DNA of 64,000 nucleotides from Ideonella sp. A 288 (GCF_002198735.1 NZ_MWLO01000115.1:1-64000), one strand, 5' to 3'; positions 35,026 through 44,679 are shown, counted from the stretch's first letter. Program-made: numbers and translations. Notes: generated from the letters alone by a model not told the origin.

Positions 35026-35778
35026 ATGGGTCTGCTGTCCTTCTTCAAGCGCCAAGACGATGCCACCCCGGCCGCCAGTTCGGCGCCCGACGCGGTGGTC
35101 GTTGCCCGCACCCGCGCGCGCCGCCGGCTGATCGGCGCCTCGGTGCTGCTCGCCATCGGCATCGTCGGCTTCCCGCTGCTGTTCGAAACCCAGCCGAGGC
35201 CGATCCCGGTCGACATCCCGATCGAGATCCCGCGCAAGGACCATGCGCCGGCGTTGACGCTGCCGCCTGCGCGTCCAGCGCCCTCCGTGGTGGTGGCGCC
35301 GGCCGAGCCGACGGACGACCCGGCCACCGCGGCCTCTGCCGCCGCGCCGACCCAGGCGCCGGCGGCCCAGGTGGCCGAGGCGCCGCGGACTGCCGCATCG
35401 ACACCGCCCGTGCCGGCGCCCCGGGCCGCGTCCGCCGCCGCTGTCGCTCCGCGGCCTGCCTCGGTGCCCAAGGCGGGCGAAGGCCAGCGTGCCCAGGCGC
35501 TGCTCGAGGGCAAGGCCGAGGCCGCCACGAAAGCCTCCGACGCGGCCGGGATGCGGATGGTCGTGCAGGTCGGCGCCTACACCGATGCCGACAAGCTGCG
35601 CGAGGCCCGGCTCAAGGTCGAAAAGCTCGGCATGAAGACCTACACCCAGGTCGTCGAGGCCGACGGCGGCCGCCGCACCCGGGTGCGGGTCGGTCCGTTC
35701 CCCAGCCGGGACGAGGCCGAGAAGGCCGCATCCCGGTTAAAGGCCGCCGGCCTGCCAGCGGCCATCCTGGCGCTGTGA
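35026..35778 (+). CDS. SPOR-domain cell-division protein (DedD-like)
   Basis: 250 residues, bitopic inner-membrane protein. A short cytoplasmic N-terminus is followed by one transmembrane helix at about residues 35-53 (LIGASVLLAIGIVGFPLLF), a long Pro/Ala-rich periplasmic linker, and a C-terminal SPOR domain (about 172-250: MVVQVGAYTDADKLREARLKVEKLGMKTY, TRVRVGPFPSRDEAEKAASRL). SPOR domains bind denuded septal peptidoglycan glycans, so it should collect at the division site. It sits between folC and cvpA, where DedD is found in many proteobacteria. Its stop overlaps the cvpA start. Confidence 0.88.
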   Translation: MGLLSFFKRQDDATPAASSAPDAVVVARTRARRRLIGASVLLAIGIVGFPLLFETQPRPIPVDIPIEIPRKDHAPALTLPPARPAPSVVVAPAEPTDDPATAASAAAPTQAPAAQVAEAPRTAASTPPVPAPRAASAAAVAPRPASVPKAGEGQRAQALLEGKAEAATKASDAAGMRMVVQVGAYTDADKLREARLKVEKLGMKTYTQVVEADGGRRTRVRVGPFPSRDEAEKAASRLKAAGLPAAILAL

Positions 35779-36281
35779 TGCCGACGGCCGCGCCAGGCTG
35801 GGTCGACCTGCTGCTCGGGGCCACCCTCGCGCTGTCGGTGGTGGTCGGGCTGTGGCGCGGCCTGGTGTTCGAACTGATGTCGCTGGTGGGCTGGGTGGTG
35901 GCCTACATCGCCGCGCAGGCCTATTCGCCACAACTCGGCGCCTACCTGCCGATCGGCTCACAGGGCTCGGCGCTGTACCAGGCGGCGGCCTTCGCGCTCA
36001 CCTTCATTGCGGCGCTGGTGGCCTGGGTGCTGCTGGCCAAGCTGGTGCGCATGGCCATCCAGGCCACGCCGCTCACGGTGGCCGATCGCATGCTGGGCGG
36101 TGCCTTCGGGCTGCTGCGCGGCCTGGTGGTGTTGCTGGCCGTCGCCACGTTGATTGCCTTCACGCCGGCGGTGCGGTCCGAGCCGTGGCGGCAATCTCAG
36201 GGCGCGTCCTGGCTCGGCACGCTGCTGCAGGGCCTCAAGCCCGTGCTGCCGGCTGAGGTCTCGCGCCACCTGCCGGCCTGA
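35778..36281 (+). CDS. cvpA: CvpA-family inner-membrane protein
   Basis: 167 residues with four predicted membrane helices (DLLLGATLALSVVVGLWRGL; MSLVGWVVAYIAAQAY; AAAFALTFIAALVAWVLLAKLV; GAFGLLRGLVVLLAVATLIAF). The family was named for colicin V production and is linked to envelope homeostasis; the molecular role is not settled. TGATG overlap with the SPOR gene; a GTG one codon earlier is possible. purF follows after 42 bp, the conserved cvpA-purF pair. Confidence 0.92.
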   Translation: MPTAAPGWVDLLLGATLALSVVVGLWRGLVFELMSLVGWVVAYIAAQAYSPQLGAYLPIGSQGSALYQAAAFALTFIAALVAWVLLAKLVRMAIQATPLTVADRMLGGAFGLLRGLVVLLAVATLIAFTPAVRSEPWRQSQGASWLGTLLQGLKPVLPAEVSRHLPA

Positions 36282-36323
36282 TCGGGCCGGCGTCACTCTT
36301 TCTCGCTCCAGGGGTCCAACACC

Positions 36324-37853
36324 ATGTGCGGCATCGTCGGCGTCATCTCGAAGGCGCCCGTCAACCAGCTCATCTACGACGCGCTGCTGCTGCTGCAGCA
36401 CCGCGGCCAGGACGCTGCCGGCATCGTCACCATGCTCGGCACGCAGTGCTTCATGCACAAGGCCCGCGGCATGGTGAAGGATGTGTTCCGCACCCGCAAC
36501 ATGCGGGCGCTGCCGGGCTCGGTGGGCCTGGGCCAGGTGCGCTACCCGACGGCAGGCAACGCGTACAGCGAGGAAGAGGCCCAGCCCTTCTACGTCAACG
36601 CGCCCTACGGCATCGTGCTGGTGCACAACGGCAACCTGACCAACGCCCATGCGCTGAAGCAGGAGCTGTTCGACATCGACCGCCGCCACATCAACACGGG
36701 CAGCGACACCGAGGTGCTGATCAACATCCTGGCCCACGAGATGGAGCTTGCCGGCCGCGACGTGCCGCTGACCCCCGAGCTGGTCTTCCGTGCGGTGGGT
36801 GCGGTGCACCGGCGCTTGCGCGGCTCGTATGCGGTGGTCGCGTTGATCGCGGGTTATGGGTTGCTGGCCTTCCGCGACCCGTTCGGCATCCGCCCGCTGG
36901 TGGTCGGTGAAGCCGACCTGCCCGGCGGCAAGGAACTGATGGTCGCCAGCGAGACCGTCGCGCTCGAAGGCACCGGCCACCGCGTGCTGCGCGACGTGGC
37001 GCCGGGCGAGGCGATCTTCATCGACATGGACGGGCGGATGCATGCGCGCCAGTGCGCCGAGGCGCCGTCGCTGCACCCGTGCATGTTCGAGTACGTCTAC
37101 CTGGCGCGGCCCGATTCCGTGATCGACGGCATCTCCGTCTACCAGGCGCGGCTCAACCTGGGCGAAAGCCTGGCACAGCGCGTGATCAACCAGATGCCGC
37201 CCAGCGACATCGACGTGGTGATCCCGATCCCCGAGTCGAGCCGCCCGTCGGCCATGCAGCTGGCGCAGAAGATCGGCAAGCCCTACCGCGAGGGCTTCGT
37301 CAAGAACCGCTACGTGGGCCGCACCTTCATCATGCCGGGACAGCAGGCGCGCAAGCGCAGCGTGCGCCAGAAGCTCAATGCCATCGTGCAGGAGTTCAAG
37401 GGCCGCAACGTGCTGCTGGTCGACGACTCGATCGTGCGCGGCACCACCAGCAAGGAGATCGTGCAGATGGCCCGCGAGGCCGGGGCGCGCAAGGTGTACA
37501 TGGCCTCGGCCGCACCGCCTGTGCGTTATCCCAACGTCTACGGCATCGACATGCCCACCCGCGAGGAACTGGTGGCCCACGGCCGCACCGTGGCGCAGGT
37601 GTGCGAGTTCATCGGCGCCGACGCACTGATCTACCAGGACGTGGACGCGATGAAGCGCGTCGTCGGTGCGCTCAATCCCGCCATCGCCGGCTTCGAGGCT
37701 TCGTGCTTCGACGGCGTGTACATCACCGGCGACGTCAGCAGCGCCGATTTCGAGGCCATCGAGTCGCAGCGCACCGAGTCGCGCGACGATGACGATGAGG
37801 ACGACGACGACCGCACCCGGCTGACGCTGCAAAGCCGCAACGACCGAACCTGA
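36324..37853 (+). CDS. purF: Amidophosphoribosyltransferase
   Basis: 509 residues. First committed step of purine synthesis: glutamine plus PRPP gives phosphoribosylamine. The N-terminal Ntn glutaminase domain starts MCGIVGVIS with the Cys2 nucleophile exposed after Met removal, followed by HNGNLTN and SDTEVL. The phosphoribosyltransferase domain has the PRPP loop VLLVDDSIVRGTTSKEI. The C-terminus ends in a nearly uninterrupted run of aspartates (RDDDDEDDDDR) and a short tail, more acidic than usual and probably disordered. metZ begins 4 bases after the stop. Confidence 0.97.
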   Translation: MCGIVGVISKAPVNQLIYDALLLLQHRGQDAAGIVTMLGTQCFMHKARGMVKDVFRTRNMRALPGSVGLGQVRYPTAGNAYSEEEAQPFYVNAPYGIVLVHNGNLTNAHALKQELFDIDRRHINTGSDTEVLINILAHEMELAGRDVPLTPELVFRAVGAVHRRLRGSYAVVALIAGYGLLAFRDPFGIRPLVVGEADLPGGKELMVASETVALEGTGHRVLRDVAPGEAIFIDMDGRMHARQCAEAPSLHPCMFEYVYLARPDSVIDGISVYQARLNLGESLAQRVINQMPPSDIDVVIPIPESSRPSAMQLAQKIGKPYREGFVKNRYVGRTFIMPGQQARKRSVRQKLNAIVQEFKGRNVLLVDDSIVRGTTSKEIVQMAREAGARKVYMASAAPPVRYPNVYGIDMPTREELVAHGRTVAQVCEFIGADALIYQDVDAMKRVVGALNPAIAGFEASCFDGVYITGDVSSADFEAIESQRTESRDDDDEDDDDRTRLTLQSRNDRT

Positions 37854-37857
37854 CGCC

Positions 37858-39108
37858 ATGACCGACCCCGCCCGACCCGGCGACGCGGAAGCCGCCCGCA
37901 TCGCCCGCGCCAGATTGCCCGAGGGGCTGCGCCCCGAGACGCTGGCCGTGCGCACCGCACTGGCCCCGAGCCAGCACGGCGAGAACTCCGAGGCGCTGTT
38001 CCTGACCAGCGCCTACGTGCAGCCAGACGCACAGACCTCTGCCCGGCGCTTCACGGACATGGAGGACTTCACCTACTCGCGCACCAGCAATCCCACGGTG
38101 CGCAGCTTCGAGGCCCGCCTGGCCGCGATGGAAGGCGCCGAGGGCGCGGTGGCCACCGCCACCGGCATGAGCGCGATCCTGCTGCTGATCATGGGCCTGC
38201 TCAAGTCCGGCGACCACGTGGTGTGCTCGCGCTCGGTGTTCGGCTCGACCATCAGCCTGTTCGCCAAGGAGTTCGGCAAGTTCGGCGTCGAGACCAGCTT
38301 CGTGTCGCAGACCGACCTGGCCGAGTGGCGCGCCGCGATGCGCCCGACGACCAAGCTGCTGTTCGCCGAGACGCCGACCAACCCGCTCACCGATGTCTGC
38401 GACATCCGTGCACTGGCCGACCTGGCGCACGACGCCGGCGCGCTGCTGACGGTGGACAACACCTTCTGCTCGCCCGCGCTGCAGCGGCCGCTGGCGCTCG
38501 GCGCCGACCTGGTGATGCACGCCGGCACCAAGTTCCTGGACGGGCAGGGCAGGGTGATGGCCGGTGCGCTCTGCGGGCCCGACAAGCTGATCCGCGACGT
38601 CTTCGGCCCGGTGCTGCGCACGGCCGGCATGACGCTGGCGCCGTTCAACGCCTGGGTGGTGCTCAAGGGCATGGAGACGCTGGCGCTGCGCATGAAGGCG
38701 CAGAGCGAGGCCACGCTGACCGTGGCCCACTGGCTGGAACGTCACCCGGCGGTGGCGCGGGTGCATTACCCCGGCCTGGCCTCGCATCCCCAGCACGAAC
38801 TGGCGATGCGCCAGCAGTCGGGCCTGGGCGGTGCGGTGCTGTCGTTCGACATGCGGGCCGACACCCCGGAAGCTGCCCGCGCCGCGGCCTTCCGCGTCAT
38901 CGATGGCACCCGGGTGTTGAGCATCGCCACCAACCTGGGCGACACCAAGTCGATCATCACCCATCCGGCCACCACCTCGCATGGCCGGCTCACCGAGGCG
39001 CAGCGCCAGGCCTCGGGCATCGGCCAGGGGCTGGTGCGCCTGGCCGTCGGCCTGGAACATGTCGACGACATCACCGATGACCTCCAACGCGGCATGACCG
39101 CGGCCTGA
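37858..39108 (+). CDS. metZ: O-succinylhomoserine sulfhydrylase
   Basis: 416 residues. PLP enzyme of the Cys/Met metabolism family that makes homocysteine from O-succinylhomoserine and sulfide. [35 protein letters not shown] binds the cofactor phosphate, [32 protein letters not shown] holds the Schiff-base lysine (HAGTK), and [17 protein letters not shown]-like residues near the end recognise substrate. Family and the purF-metZ order in beta-proteobacteria support MetZ over cystathionine gamma-synthase, though the two are close in sequence. Confidence 0.92.
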   Translation: MTDPARPGDAEAARIARARLPEGLRPETLAVRTALAPSQHGENSEALFLTSAYVQPDAQTSARRFTDMEDFTYSRTSNPTVRSFEARLAAMEGAEGAVATATGMSAILLLIMGLLKSGDHVVCSRSVFGSTISLFAKEFGKFGVETSFVSQTDLAEWRAAMRPTTKLLFAETPTNPLTDVCDIRALADLAHDAGALLTVDNTFCSPALQRPLALGADLVMHAGTKFLDGQGRVMAGALCGPDKLIRDVFGPVLRTAGMTLAPFNAWVVLKGMETLALRMKAQSEATLTVAHWLERHPAVARVHYPGLASHPQHELAMRQQSGLGGAVLSFDMRADTPEAARAAAFRVIDGTRVLSIATNLGDTKSIITHPATTSHGRLTEAQRQASGIGQGLVRLAVGLEHVDDITDDLQRGMTAA

Positions 39109-39115
39109 ACTGCCC

Positions 39116-40522
39116 ATGACATCCACCGTCCGCACCCGAATCGCCCCGTCACCGACGGGCTTCCTGCACCTGGGCACCGCCCGCACCGCGCTGTACTCGT
39201 GGGCCTTTGCACGCCACCACGGCGGCCAGTTCGTGCTGCGCATCGAGGACACCGACGTGGCGCGCTCGACGCAGGATTCGGTCGACCAGATCCTGGCCGC
39301 GATGCGCTGGCTGGGCCTGGATTGCGACGAGGGCCCGATCTACCAGATGCAGCGCCTCGAGCGCTACCACGCCGTCATCGAGCAGATGCTGGCCGCTGGC
39401 ACCGCCTACCGCTGCTATGCCACGCCGGACGATCTCGACGCGATGCGCGAGGCCCAGCGCGAGCGCGGCGAGAAGACCCACTACGACGGCCGCTGGCGCC
39501 CGGCGCCCGGCAAGGCGCTGCCGCCGGTGCCCGAGGGCGTGAAGCCGGTCGTGCGCTTCGCCAACCCGCCCGACGGCCTGGTCAGCTGGGACGACCTGGT
39601 GAAAGGCCCGATCACGATCTCGAACGAGGAGATCGACGACCTGATCATCCTGCGGCCCGACGGCGTGCCGACCTACAACTTCGCCGTCGTCGTCGACGAC
39701 TGGGACATGGCCATCACCCATGTCTTCCGCGGCGACGAGCACATCAACAACACGCCCTGGCAGATCAACATCTTCCGCGCGCTCGGTGCGCCACTGCCGC
39801 GCTTCGGTCACTGTCCGATCATCCTGGGCGATGACGGCCAGAAGCTGTCCAAGCGACGCGGTGCCGTCAGCGTCACCGCCTACGAGGACGCCGGCTACCT
39901 GCCCGAGGCCATGCTCAACTACCTGGCGCGCCTGGGCTGGAGCCACGGCGACGACGAACTCTTCACCCGCGGGCAGATGGTGGCCTGGTTCGACGGCAGC
40001 CACCTGGCCAAGAGCCCGGCACAGTGGGACCCGGCCAAGCTGGCCTGGGTGAACGCCCAGTACCTGAAGCAGGCCGACGACGCCCGCCTGGCCGGCCTGG
40101 TGGCCGCGCAACTCGCGACGCGGGGCCTGCTGGTGGCGGCGGACGCCCGCATGGCCGCTCGATGCGGCCTGTTCAAGGACCGCTGCAACACCACCGTCGA
40201 GCTCGCCGACTGGCTGGCGATGTACGACGCGCCGGTCACGCCCGAGGCGGCGGATCTGGCCACGCATGTCACCGACGCGGTCCAGCCGGCCCTGAGCGCG
40301 CTGCGCGATCGGCTGGCCACCTGTGCCTGGGACAAGGCGGGCATCCAGCTGGCGATGAAGGAGACGCTGGCCGAACACGGTCTGAAGATGCCGCAGCTGG
40401 CCCCGGCGGTGCGGGTGCTCGTCTGCGGCCGCGCGCAGACGCCGTCGGTCGACGCGGTGCTGTCGCTCTTCGAGCGAAGCACGGTGCTGGAACGCTTGCA
40501 GCCACGAAGTCCTGTGCTATAG
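39116..40522 (+). CDS. gltX: Glutamyl-tRNA synthetase
   Basis: 468 residues, class I aminoacyl-tRNA synthetase. The HIGH-type motif is [16 protein letters not shown] and the KMSKS-type motif is [30 protein letters not shown] and the C-terminal anticodon-binding helices are present. It begins 8 bases after metZ, so it could be read from the upstream run. Its stop codon (TAG 40520-40522) lies inside the -10 box of the promoter for the following tRNA genes, one of which is tRNA-Glu, its own substrate. Confidence 0.97.
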   Translation: MTSTVRTRIAPSPTGFLHLGTARTALYSWAFARHHGGQFVLRIEDTDVARSTQDSVDQILAAMRWLGLDCDEGPIYQMQRLERYHAVIEQMLAAGTAYRCYATPDDLDAMREAQRERGEKTHYDGRWRPAPGKALPPVPEGVKPVVRFANPPDGLVSWDDLVKGPITISNEEIDDLIILRPDGVPTYNFAVVVDDWDMAITHVFRGDEHINNTPWQINIFRALGAPLPRFGHCPIILGDDGQKLSKRRGAVSVTAYEDAGYLPEAMLNYLARLGWSHGDDELFTRGQMVAWFDGSHLAKSPAQWDPAKLAWVNAQYLKQADDARLAGLVAAQLATRGLLVAADARMAARCGLFKDRCNTTVELADWLAMYDAPVTPEAADLATHVTDAVQPALSALRDRLATCAWDKAGIQLAMKETLAEHGLKMPQLAPAVRVLVCGRAQTPSVDAVLSLFERSTVLERLQPRSPVL

Positions 40523-40523
40523 T
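40496..40523 (+). promoter_or_regulatory. Sigma70-type promoter of the tRNA-Ala/tRNA-Glu pair
   Basis: TTGCAG (40496-40501) and TATAGT (40518-40523) with a 16-bp spacer, ending 51 bases before tRNA-Ala. The -10 overlaps the gltX stop codon. Confidence 0.75.
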
Positions 40524-40574
40524 CATGGACTCGCTTGAACGGCGCGCCTTATGGCGGATCGTTGTCGATTCGTT

Positions 40575-40650
<76 letters not shown>

Positions 40651-40683
40651 TCAAAGCGCGCAGTTCAGGACGACGAAGTTTTT

Positions 40684-40759
40684 GACCCCTTCGTCTAGAG
40701 GCCTAGGACACGACCCTTTCACGGTTGTAACAGGGGTTCGAATCCCCTAGGGGTCGCCA
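40684..40759 (+). tRNA. tRNA-Glu (anticodon TTC)
   Basis: 76 bases including CCA. Acceptor GACCCCT (40684-40690) pairs with AGGGGTC (40749-40755). The anticodon loop CTTTCAC in stem CGACC/GGTTG gives TTC, and GGTTCGAATCC is the T-loop region. It is very similar to E. coli tRNA-Glu, 33 bp after tRNA-Ala and directly downstream of gltX. Confidence 0.97.
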
Positions 40760-40766
40760 AAAGAAA

Positions 40767-40802
40767 GCCGGTACCGCACTCGCGGTACCGGCTTTTCCTT
40801 TT
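40767..40802 (+). terminator. Rho-independent terminator after tRNA-Glu, probably bidirectional
   Basis: Perfect 11-bp stem GCCGGTACCGC/GCGGTACCGGC (40767-40777 and 40782-40792), loop ACTC, then TTTTCCTTTT. On the minus strand the same stem is followed by TTTCTTTT, so it can also end the converging amidohydrolase transcript. Confidence 0.92.
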
Positions 40803-40812
40803 GCGGCGGCGC

Positions 40813-41676
40813 TCAGCCCAGCCGCAGCAGCCGCTTGGCGTTGTCCTTCAGGATCAGCGGGTGCACGTCGGGCTTGAAGCCGGCCTCCTCGAAGTCCTTC
40901 ATCCAGCGCTCGGGCGTGATCAGCGGGTAGTCGCTGCCGAAGAGCATGCGGTCGCGCAAGAGCGTGTTGGCGTACTGCACCAGTTGGGGCGGAAAGTACT
41001 TCGGGCTCCAGCCCGACAGGTCGATCCAGACGTTCGGCTTGTGCAGCGCCAGCGACAGCGCCTCGTCCTGCCACGGCCAACTGGGGTGGGCGATGACGAT
41101 CTCGATGTCGGGGAAGTCGATCGCCACGTCCTCCAGCAGCATCGGGTTGCTGTTCTGCAGGCGCAGGCCGCCGCCGCAACGCATGCCCGAGCCGATGCCT
41201 GAATGGCCGCTGTGGAAGATCGCCGGCAGCTTGTGTTCGGCAATGACCTCGTAGATGGGCCAGGCCATGCGGTCGTAGGGCAGGAAGCCCTGCACCGTCG
41301 GGTGGAACTTGAAGCCCTTGACGCCGTGTTCCTCGATCAGCCGCCTCGCCTCGCGCGCGCCCATCTTGCCTTTGTGCGGGTCGATGCTGGCGAAGGCGAT
41401 CATCATGTCGCTGTTCTTCTTTGCGGCCTCGCAGATCTCCTCGTTCGGGATGCGGCGGCGGCCCATCTGCGTCTCGGCGTCGACGGTGAACATCACCAGC
41501 CCGATCTTCTTCTCGCGGTAGTGCGCCACCGTCTCGTCGATGGTCGGCCGGCGGTTCGAGCGGAAGTACTTGTCCGCCGCCCGGTCGTACTCCTCGCCGT
41601 AGCTGTCGAACGGGTTCCAGCACGACACCTCGGCATGCGTGTGCACGTCGATCGCGATCAGATCATCGGTCTTCAT
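40813..41676 (-). CDS. Amidohydrolase-2 (ACMSD-like) metal-dependent hydrolase/decarboxylase
   Basis: 287 residues with the TIM-barrel amidohydrolase metal set: IDVHTHAE (HxH), FKFHPTVQG, AIFHSGHSG, IVIAHPSWPW and FGSDYPLITPE with the final metal Asp. The family includes aminocarboxymuconate-semialdehyde and gamma-resorcylate decarboxylases, and hydrolases proposed for phenyl-beta-ketoacyl-CoA cleavage in anaerobic hydroxycinnamate degraders. It is divergent from the enoyl-CoA hydratase/feruloyl-CoA synthase genes over a 154-bp AT-rich control region, so a step in aromatic side-chain removal is likely. C-C hydrolysis of a beta-keto CoA ester is my preferred guess, not proven. The stop lies 10 bp from the tRNA terminator. 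Confidence 0.78.
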   Translation of the reverse strand: MKTDDLIAIDVHTHAEVSCWNPFDSYGEEYDRAADKYFRSNRRPTIDETVAHYREKKIGLVMFTVDAETQMGRRRIPNEEICEAAKKNSDMMIAFASIDPHKGKMGAREARRLIEEHGVKGFKFHPTVQGFLPYDRMAWPIYEVIAEHKLPAIFHSGHSGIGSGMRCGGGLRLQNSNPMLLEDVAIDFPDIEIVIAHPSWPWQDEALSLALHKPNVWIDLSGWSPKYFPPQLVQYANTLLRDRMLFGSDYPLITPERWMKDFEEAGFKPDVHPLILKDNAKRLLRLG

Positions 41677-41775
41677 GGGTGGCTTTGCTTCAACAGTGGA
41701 ATAAAAAAAGCAACGATTGATGGGTCAAGCCGGATTCTCCATGGGCAGATTCAGGGGGTGACTCGGGTTTCTCCT

Positions 41776-41822
41776 AGTTATTAAGTTAATGAACTGAAAT
41801 ATCTTTGCGCCTGTTCGCAAAG
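41776..41822 (+). promoter_or_regulatory. Divergent control region of the phenylpropanoid island: AT-rich dyad and leader hairpin
   Basis: ATTAA-G-TTAAT (41780-41790) is an 11-bp dyad within an unusually AT-rich stretch, a plausible MarR-type site. CTTTGCG/CGCAAAG (41803-41809 and 41816-41822) is a perfect 7-bp stem ending 8 bases before the hydratase ATG and covering the AAAGGG ribosome-binding region, so it could restrict translation or be a second operator. Confidence 0.45.
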
Positions 41823-41830
41823 GGCTCCCG

Positions 41831-42640
41831 ATGACCTCCGACTTCCAACCGCTGCCCGGCCTGCCCGGCACTCTGGACCTGTTGCAGGTCTCGCGCAACG
41901 ATGCCGTGGTGCATGTGCGCCTGAACCGCCCGGCCAAGCGCAATGCCATCAGCGACGCGCTGGTGCAGCAGTTGCACACCTGCTTCGTGAACCTGCCCGA
42001 AGGCGTGCGCGCGGTGGTGCTCAGCGGCGAGGGCGCCCATTTCTGCGCCGGGCTCGACCTGGCCGAACTGGTGGAGCGCGACATCGGCAGCGCGGTGCTG
42101 CACTCGCGCATGTGGCACGCCGCGTTCGATGCCATCCAGTTCGGCCGCGTGCCGGTGGTGGCGGTGCTGCATGGCGCGGTGGTTGGCGGCGGCCTCGAAC
42201 TGGCCACCTCGTGCCACCTGCGCGTGGCGGAAGACTCGGCGTACTTCGGCCTGCCCGAGGGCCAGCGCGGCATCTTCGTCGGTGGCGGCGGCTCGGCGCG
42301 CATCCCGCGGCTGATGGGCGTGGCCCGCATGACCGACCTGATGCTCACCGGCCGCGTCTACGACGCCGACGAGGGCCTGCAGGTCGGCCTGGTGCAGTAC
42401 CGCGTGCGCGACGGCGAAGGCCTGGCCCGGGGCATCGCGCTGGCCCAGCGCATCGCCACCAATGCGCCGATGAGCAACTTCGCGGTGATGCACGCGCTGC
42501 CGCGCATCGCCGATCAGGCGCAGTCCGAAGGCCTGTTCACCGAGTCGCTGATGGCGGCGGTGGCCGAGAGCACGCCCGATGCCCAGGACCGCCTGCGCGC
42601 GTTCCTCGACGGGCGCGCCGGCAAGGTCGTCAAGTCATGA
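41831..42640 (+). CDS. Enoyl-CoA hydratase/isomerase (crotonase) family protein
   Basis: 269 residues with the crotonase fold. VHVRLNRPAKRNAIS is the N-terminal strand; GEGAHFCAGLDLAEL and HGAVVGGGLELATSCHLRVAEDSAYFGLPEGQRGIFVGGGG form the oxyanion hole and active-site loop. Feruloyl-CoA hydratase/lyase (Ech) and simple hydratases share this fold. The glutamate of LPEGQRGIF sits where crotonases keep an acid. It is the first gene of the plus-strand catabolic operon and is followed after 67 bp by a feruloyl-CoA synthase type ligase, so hydration of a hydroxycinnamoyl-CoA is the likely job. Whether it also cleaves to aldehyde and acetyl-CoA cannot be read from the sequence. Confidence 0.85.
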   Translation: MTSDFQPLPGLPGTLDLLQVSRNDAVVHVRLNRPAKRNAISDALVQQLHTCFVNLPEGVRAVVLSGEGAHFCAGLDLAELVERDIGSAVLHSRMWHAAFDAIQFGRVPVVAVLHGAVVGGGLELATSCHLRVAEDSAYFGLPEGQRGIFVGGGGSARIPRLMGVARMTDLMLTGRVYDADEGLQVGLVQYRVRDGEGLARGIALAQRIATNAPMSNFAVMHALPRIADQAQSEGLFTESLMAAVAESTPDAQDRLRAFLDGRAGKVVKS

Positions 42641-42707
42641 GCCCGCAGGCTTTGCCGAGGGCTCATTCCCGCCTGGCGGGACCGGCCGCAGGCCGCAGGG
42701 TGCACCC

Positions 42708-44633
42708 ATGAGCGCGGGTGCCGTCCACGCGCGCCACGACGGCGAGGCCGGCGCGCCGCGCTACCGCGACGCCAGCGTCGGCGGCTGCGTCGAGGCCGAG
42801 ATCGAGCAGCGGCCGGACGGCAGCATCGTGCTGCGATCGACCGAGGCGCTGCGCTGGTTCCCCGACCGGCTGACCGACTGCCTCGAGCAGTGGGCGCAGG
42901 AGGCACCCGACCGCACGCTGGTCGCCCGCCGCGACGCCAGCGGCGCCTGGGTGCACATCACCTACGCGCAGATGCTGCAGCGGGTGCAGGCTGTGGGCCA
43001 GCGCTTGCTGGACCTGGGCCTGTCGGTCGACCGACCGCTGGCCATCCTGTCCGAGAATGACCTCGAGCACCTGACGCTGGCGCTGGCCGCGATGTGGGCC
43101 GGCGTGCCCTATGCGCCGGTGTCGTCGGCCTATTCGCTGATCTCGCAGGACTTCGGCAAGCTGCGCCACATCGTCGGCATCGTGACGCCCGGTCTGGTGT
43201 TTGCCAGCGGCCCCGCCTACGCCAAGGCCATCGATGCGGTGCTGTCGCCCGACGTGCCGGTGGTGTTGACCGACGGCCTGGCCGAGGTGGCCGCCGCCGG
43301 CCTGCTGCAGGGCCGCGACCTGCGCCGCTTCGACAGCCTGCTCGGTGCCGTACCCGGCCCGGCGCTGGCCGAGGCGCATGCGAAGGTGGGCCCCGACAGC
43401 ATCGCCAAGTTCCTGTTCACGTCCGGGTCCACCAAGGCGCCCAAGGGCGTGATCAACACCCACCGCATGCTCTGCGCCAACCAGCAGATGCTGCGCCAGT
43501 GCATGGGCTTCCTGGCCGACGAGCCACCGGTGCTGGTCGACTGGCTGCCCTGGAACCACACCTTCGGCGGCAACCACAACGTGGGCCTGGTGCTCTACAA
43601 CGGCGGCACGCTCTACATCGACGACGGCAAGCCCACGCCGAAGGCCATCGCGCAGACGCTGCGCAACCTGCGCGAGGTCTCGCCCACGGTGTACTTCAAC
43701 GTGCCCAAGGGCTTCGAGGAAATCGCCTCGGCGATGGACACCGACCGGCAGTTGCGCGACACGCTGTTCAGGCGCTGCAAGGCCTTCATGTTCGCCGGCG
43801 CCGCGCTCAACCAGGCGGTGTGGGACAAGCTCGAGGCGCATGGCGAGGCGGCGGTGGGCGAGCGCGTGCGCATCATCACCGGCCTGGGCATGACCGAGAC
43901 CGCGCCAGCCTGCACCTTCGCCGTGGGCACCGACGTGCGCTCGGGCCACATCGGCCTGCCGGTGCCGGGCGTCGAGGTCAAGCTGGTCAAGGATGCCTCC
44001 ACCGGCGGCAAGGCCGAGATCCGCTTCCGCGGCCCGAACGTGATGCCCGGCTACTGGCGCGCGCCCGAGCAGACGCGCGAGGCCTTTGACGACGAAGGCT
44101 TCTACCGCACCGGCGACGCCGCCCGCTGGATCGATGCCGACCACCCCGGCCGCGGCCTGATGTTCGACGGCCGCACCGCCGAGGATTTCAAGCTGTCCAC
44201 CGGCACCTTCGTCAGCGTCGGCCCGCTGCGCGCGCGCATCACGCTGGCGGGCGACCCCTGCGTGCAGGACGCGGTGATCACCGGTCTGAACCGCGACGAC
44301 GTCGGCGCGATGATCTTCCCGCGGCCTGACGAATGCCGCCGCCTGGCCGGCCTGCCCGAGGGCACGCCGATGCCCGAGGTGCTGCACCACCCGGCGGTGC
44401 GGGCCTTCTTCCAGGTGCTGGCCGACCGCTTGTGGCGCGAGTCGACCGGCAGCGCCAGCCGAGTCGCCCGCCTGCACGTGCTGGCCGAGCCGCCGTCGAT
44501 CGACCATGGCGAGGTCACCGACAAGGGCTCGATCAACCAGCGCGCGGTACTCACCCACCGCGCCTCGCTGGTGGAGGCGCTGTACGAGGGCCGCGAGGCC
44601 GATCCGTTCCTGATCCTGCCGCGCAAGGACTGA
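42708..44633 (+). CDS. fcs: Feruloyl-CoA synthase type AMP-forming acid:CoA ligase
   Basis: 641 residues, the long form typical of Fcs. The N-terminus PRYRDASVGGCVEAEIEQRPDG is characteristic. FLFTSGSTKAPKGVINTHRM is the P-loop-like AMP motif, ITGLGMTETAPACTF binds adenylate, YRTGDAARW follows, and the C-terminal swivel domain is present. It activates ferulate, p-coumarate or related hydroxycinnamates to CoA esters with ATP. ATG 42708 is chosen over earlier in-frame starts because the latter overlap the hydratase gene. Substrate choice among phenylpropanoids is not resolvable here; phenylpropionates are possible given the acyl-CoA dehydrogenase nearby. Confidence 0.88.
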   Translation: MSAGAVHARHDGEAGAPRYRDASVGGCVEAEIEQRPDGSIVLRSTEALRWFPDRLTDCLEQWAQEAPDRTLVARRDASGAWVHITYAQMLQRVQAVGQRLLDLGLSVDRPLAILSENDLEHLTLALAAMWAGVPYAPVSSAYSLISQDFGKLRHIVGIVTPGLVFASGPAYAKAIDAVLSPDVPVVLTDGLAEVAAAGLLQGRDLRRFDSLLGAVPGPALAEAHAKVGPDSIAKFLFTSGSTKAPKGVINTHRMLCANQQMLRQCMGFLADEPPVLVDWLPWNHTFGGNHNVGLVLYNGGTLYIDDGKPTPKAIAQTLRNLREVSPTVYFNVPKGFEEIASAMDTDRQLRDTLFRRCKAFMFAGAALNQAVWDKLEAHGEAAVGERVRIITGLGMTETAPACTFAVGTDVRSGHIGLPVPGVEVKLVKDASTGGKAEIRFRGPNVMPGYWRAPEQTREAFDDEGFYRTGDAARWIDADHPGRGLMFDGRTAEDFKLSTGTFVSVGPLRARITLAGDPCVQDAVITGLNRDDVGAMIFPRPDECRRLAGLPEGTPMPEVLHHPAVRAFFQVLADRLWRESTGSASRVARLHVLAEPPSIDHGEVTDKGSINQRAVLTHRASLVEALYEGREADPFLILPRKD

Positions 44634-44679
44634 GCATGACCGCCGCGACCACGCGCCCCACGGCGATCGGGAGAACCCA

